A stretch of DNA of 64,000 nt, taken from assembly GCA_910584865.1 (NCBI GenBank), contig CAJUCE010000001.1, positions 222,188-286,187 on the forward strand. Direction: 5' to 3'. This document shows, in pieces, positions 62,177 through 64,000 of this stretch; the stretch's first letter is position 1, and the number at the start of each line of letters is the position of its first letter. The translations under genes and the position numbers were made by a program. The notes below the pieces were generated by a model, which did not search any database, was not told the DNA's origin, and saw only the letters and a program-made list of their open reading frames with translations. The stretch is from an uncultured Acetatifactor sp. Its GTDB lineage: Bacteria > Bacillota > Clostridia > Lachnospirales > Lachnospiraceae.

Positions 62177-62923
62177 TTAGAGCACCTTGGCCAGGAAATC
62201 CCGGGTCCGGGCTGCCTTCGGCGCAGTGAAAATCTCTTCCGGCGCGCCCTCCTCCACGATTTTTCCATCAGCCATAAAGATCACACGGTCCGCCATCTCC
62301 CTGGCGAACCCCATCTCATGGGTGACCACCACCATGGTCATCCCTTCCCTGGCAAGCTCCTTCATAACTTCCAGAACCTCCCCCACCATCTCCGGATCCA
62401 AAGCGGAGGTGGGCTCGTCGAACAGCATCACTTCCGGATCCATGCACAGGGCCCGGACAATGGCGATGCGCTGCTTCTGCCCGCCGGAAAGCCGGCTTGG
62501 ATAGGCGTTTGCCCGGTCTTCCAGCCCCACTCGCTTAAGCAATGCTTTGGCCTGGGCTTCCGCCTCTGCCTGGGGTTTTTTCAGCAGCTTCATGGGGGCC
62601 AGGGTCATGTTTTTCAGGATGGTCATATGGGGAAACAGGTTAAAATGTTGAAAAACCATGCCCATTTTCTGCCTGTGGACGTTGATATCCGTCTTTTTGT
62701 TCGTAATATCCGTCCCCTCGAAGAGAATCTGCCCTCCGGTGGGAACCTCCAGGAGGTTCAGGCAGCGCAGGAAGGTGGATTTGCCGGAGCCGGAGGGGCC
62801 GATGACTACTACAACTTCCCCTTTATGGATGTCCAGGGACACGCCGTCCAGGGCATGGATGTCGCCTTCTTTGAAGTGCTTCTGCACATTTTTTGCTTCT
62901 ATAATAATGTTATCAGCGCTCAC
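62177..62923 (-). CDS. Polar amino acid ABC transporter ATPase (GlnQ/HisP-like)
   Basis: 248 residues. Walker A IGPSGSGKSTFLRCLN, Q-loop VFQHFNLFPHMT, signature RLSGGQKQRIAIVRAL, Walker B VMLFDEPTSALDP and the switch His in VVVTHEMGFA are all intact. It overlaps the permease gene end by 11 bases, so the two are co-translated. The LFPHMT and ALDPEMVGE pattern is typical of importers for polar amino acids. Confidence 0.95.
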   Translation of the reverse strand: MSADNIIIEAKNVQKHFKEGDIHALDGVSLDIHKGEVVVVIGPSGSGKSTFLRCLNLLEVPTGGQILFEGTDITNKKTDINVHRQKMGMVFQHFNLFPHMTILKNMTLAPMKLLKKPQAEAEAQAKALLKRVGLEDRANAYPSRLSGGQKQRIAIVRALCMDPEVMLFDEPTSALDPEMVGEVLEVMKELAREGMTMVVVTHEMGFAREMADRVIFMADGKIVEEGAPEEIFTAPKAARTRDFLAKVL

Positions 62924-63695
62924 TGCTTCTCAGCCTCCTCTCCAGTTTTCCTACCAGGAAGGTGAAGAACATTACCAGAATCAGATAGATCAGAGCCGAC
63001 ATCAGCAGCGGGAACAGATAATCGTAGCAGTTGCCGCCGATGATATTGCCGGCATAGGTGACGTCTGTCAGCCCAACATAGCCTGCCACTGCGGTTTCCT
63101 TCAGCAGGACGATGAACTCGTTTGCCAGGGTGGGCAGCACTGCCTTAAACGCCTGGGGCAGGATAATATAGCGCATGGTGGACACATAGCCGAAGCCAAG
63201 ACTCCTTCCGGCCTCCATCTGGCCTGCGTCGATGGACATGATACCGCCCCGGATGATCTCCGCCACATAGGCTCCGGAATTGATTCCGAAGGACAGGGCG
63301 CCCACCATGACTTTGTTCCGGCTGGTGGCAAAGATGACGAAGTACATGATCATCAGCTGCACTACCATGGGCGTACCGCGGATTACGGTGAGATACACCT
63401 TTGCCAGGGCATTGAAGAGACCTAAGAAAAATTTGCCGGGACCCTGCATTTCTGTATGGTTTTTATCCCAGGATACCCGGATCAGGGAGATCACCACCCC
63501 CAGGGCTACGCCTATGAGCAGCGCCAGGAAGGTCAGCAGCAGGGTGTTGCCCAGGCCTTTTATGTACATTTGGTACCTGTCGTCAAAGATAAAACTTTTG
63601 TAAATATCGTACCCGACATTGTTCAGCCATTCGGGTCCGTTCTGTATCCAGTCCGGCGCCACCAGGGGCCAGGTCTGGGAGGCGGATGGTCTCAT
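62913..63695 (-). CDS. Polar amino acid ABC transporter permease (HisM/GlnP-like)
   Basis: 260 residues with about five membrane helices; AAAAGGAGA precedes the start. Conserved His/Glu/Gln permease motifs: TVIRGTPMVVQLMIMYF, AYVAEIIRGGIMSIDAGQME (EAA loop region) and GRSLGFGY...LPQAFKAVLPTLANEF. The substrate-binding protein would be expected upstream, past the window edge. A single permease gene suggests a homodimer. Confidence 0.95.
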   Translation of the reverse strand: MRPSASQTWPLVAPDWIQNGPEWLNNVGYDIYKSFIFDDRYQMYIKGLGNTLLLTFLALLIGVALGVVISLIRVSWDKNHTEMQGPGKFFLGLFNALAKVYLTVIRGTPMVVQLMIMYFVIFATSRNKVMVGALSFGINSGAYVAEIIRGGIMSIDAGQMEAGRSLGFGYVSTMRYIILPQAFKAVLPTLANEFIVLLKETAVAGYVGLTDVTYAGNIIGGNCYDYLFPLLMSALIYLILVMFFTFLVGKLERRLRSSER

Positions 63696-64000
63696 AAGGT
63701 GTTCTCCTTTTTCTGTAAATGGTATCTGCAGCCGCTAAGGTTCCCCGACATCGTCTGTTTGGAGCGTTTCCAGGCACGGAAGTTCCTCCGGCCGGGGGAA
63801 AAATATCCTGCGGACACCGGTATAAGGAAGTGTCTGTAAATTACAGGAACTGCTGTGCGAACCCTGTAATCCAAGAGAAATAACTCTTTTGACGATTCCT
63901 AAGGAACGGAATACAGAACATAACCCCGCCGGAAATGACGGGGTATGTGTTGTGCGTTGTGCCTGCAGCAAAGAGGGAATCCTACTCCCTGCAGAAATCG
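63696..64000. other. Intergenic region upstream of the amino-acid transporter
   Basis: 305 bases with no gene that I can support. ACCCCG (63923-63928) and CGGGGT (63939-63944) form a small hairpin that could terminate a gene entering from the right on the - strand. AAGGAAGTGT at 63824-63833, followed by CTGTAAATTACAGGAACTGCTG, is a third copy of the intergenic motif noted near 12690 and 31152. Confidence 0.4.

Overview
The window reads as a chromosomal segment of a Clostridia-class Firmicute, most likely a gut member of the Lachnospiraceae. Pointers are the AGGAGG-type ribosome binding sites, Gram-positive pilins and sortases, a SipW/TasA-like export module, a BTAD regulator beside a class B sortase, GH42, an amylosucrase-like GH13, xylulokinase and DUF4867. 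Genus cannot be fixed from sequence alone. I see no rRNA, tRNA, CRISPR array or intact insertion sequence.

Layout. 1-26.9 kb is a surface-structure island, all on the + strand. It starts inside a giant Cna-B/leucine-rich-repeat adhesin (cut by the window edge), followed by an LPNAG-anchored multi-Cna-B pilin, the LPSTG major pilin, two class C sortases and a minor Cna-B protein without an anchor. Next come two SipW-dependent exported proteins, the SipW-type signal peptidase, a protein that looks like two membrane-anchored proteins fused in frame, a strong terminator, a class B sortase, a BTAD regulator with a degenerate GGDEF-like tail, a small conserved partner and a carbamate kinase. Tandem repeats and hairpins lie in the gaps.

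27-34 kb holds mixed housekeeping genes: lspA, an aroA-GH42 pair, a DUF2383 protein, a tocopherol-cyclase-like protein, an HPr-like protein without its histidine, and a CE4 deacetylase. 35-44 kb carries an ABC-class ATPase with an RGG-like insertion, an amylosucrase-like enzyme, a small DUF2871 membrane protein, a graveyard of gene fragments (AAA ATPase, DUF523, ABC exporter), a lipoprotein hydrolase, a GNAT acetyltransferase and a WYL regulator.

44-64 kb carries a hybrid histidine kinase with two solute-binding sensor domains, a GDSL hydrolase, DUF4867, xylB and an esterase lipoprotein. Then comes a LytTR regulator whose phospho-acceptor Asp is Glu, translationally coupled to a pair of ABC exporters. 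The end holds a sulfatase remnant, an EEP phosphodiesterase behind a promoter with a perfect 16-bp palindrome, an intact Cys-type sulfatase, a mazEF pair with its operator visible, and an amino-acid ABC importer (ATPase plus permease).

The most notable points are the composite pilus/SipW/sortase-B island, low-complexity insertions inside otherwise conserved proteins, the phosphomimetic-looking LytTR regulator, the degenerate GGDEF fusion, and several dispersed structured repeats upstream of genes.
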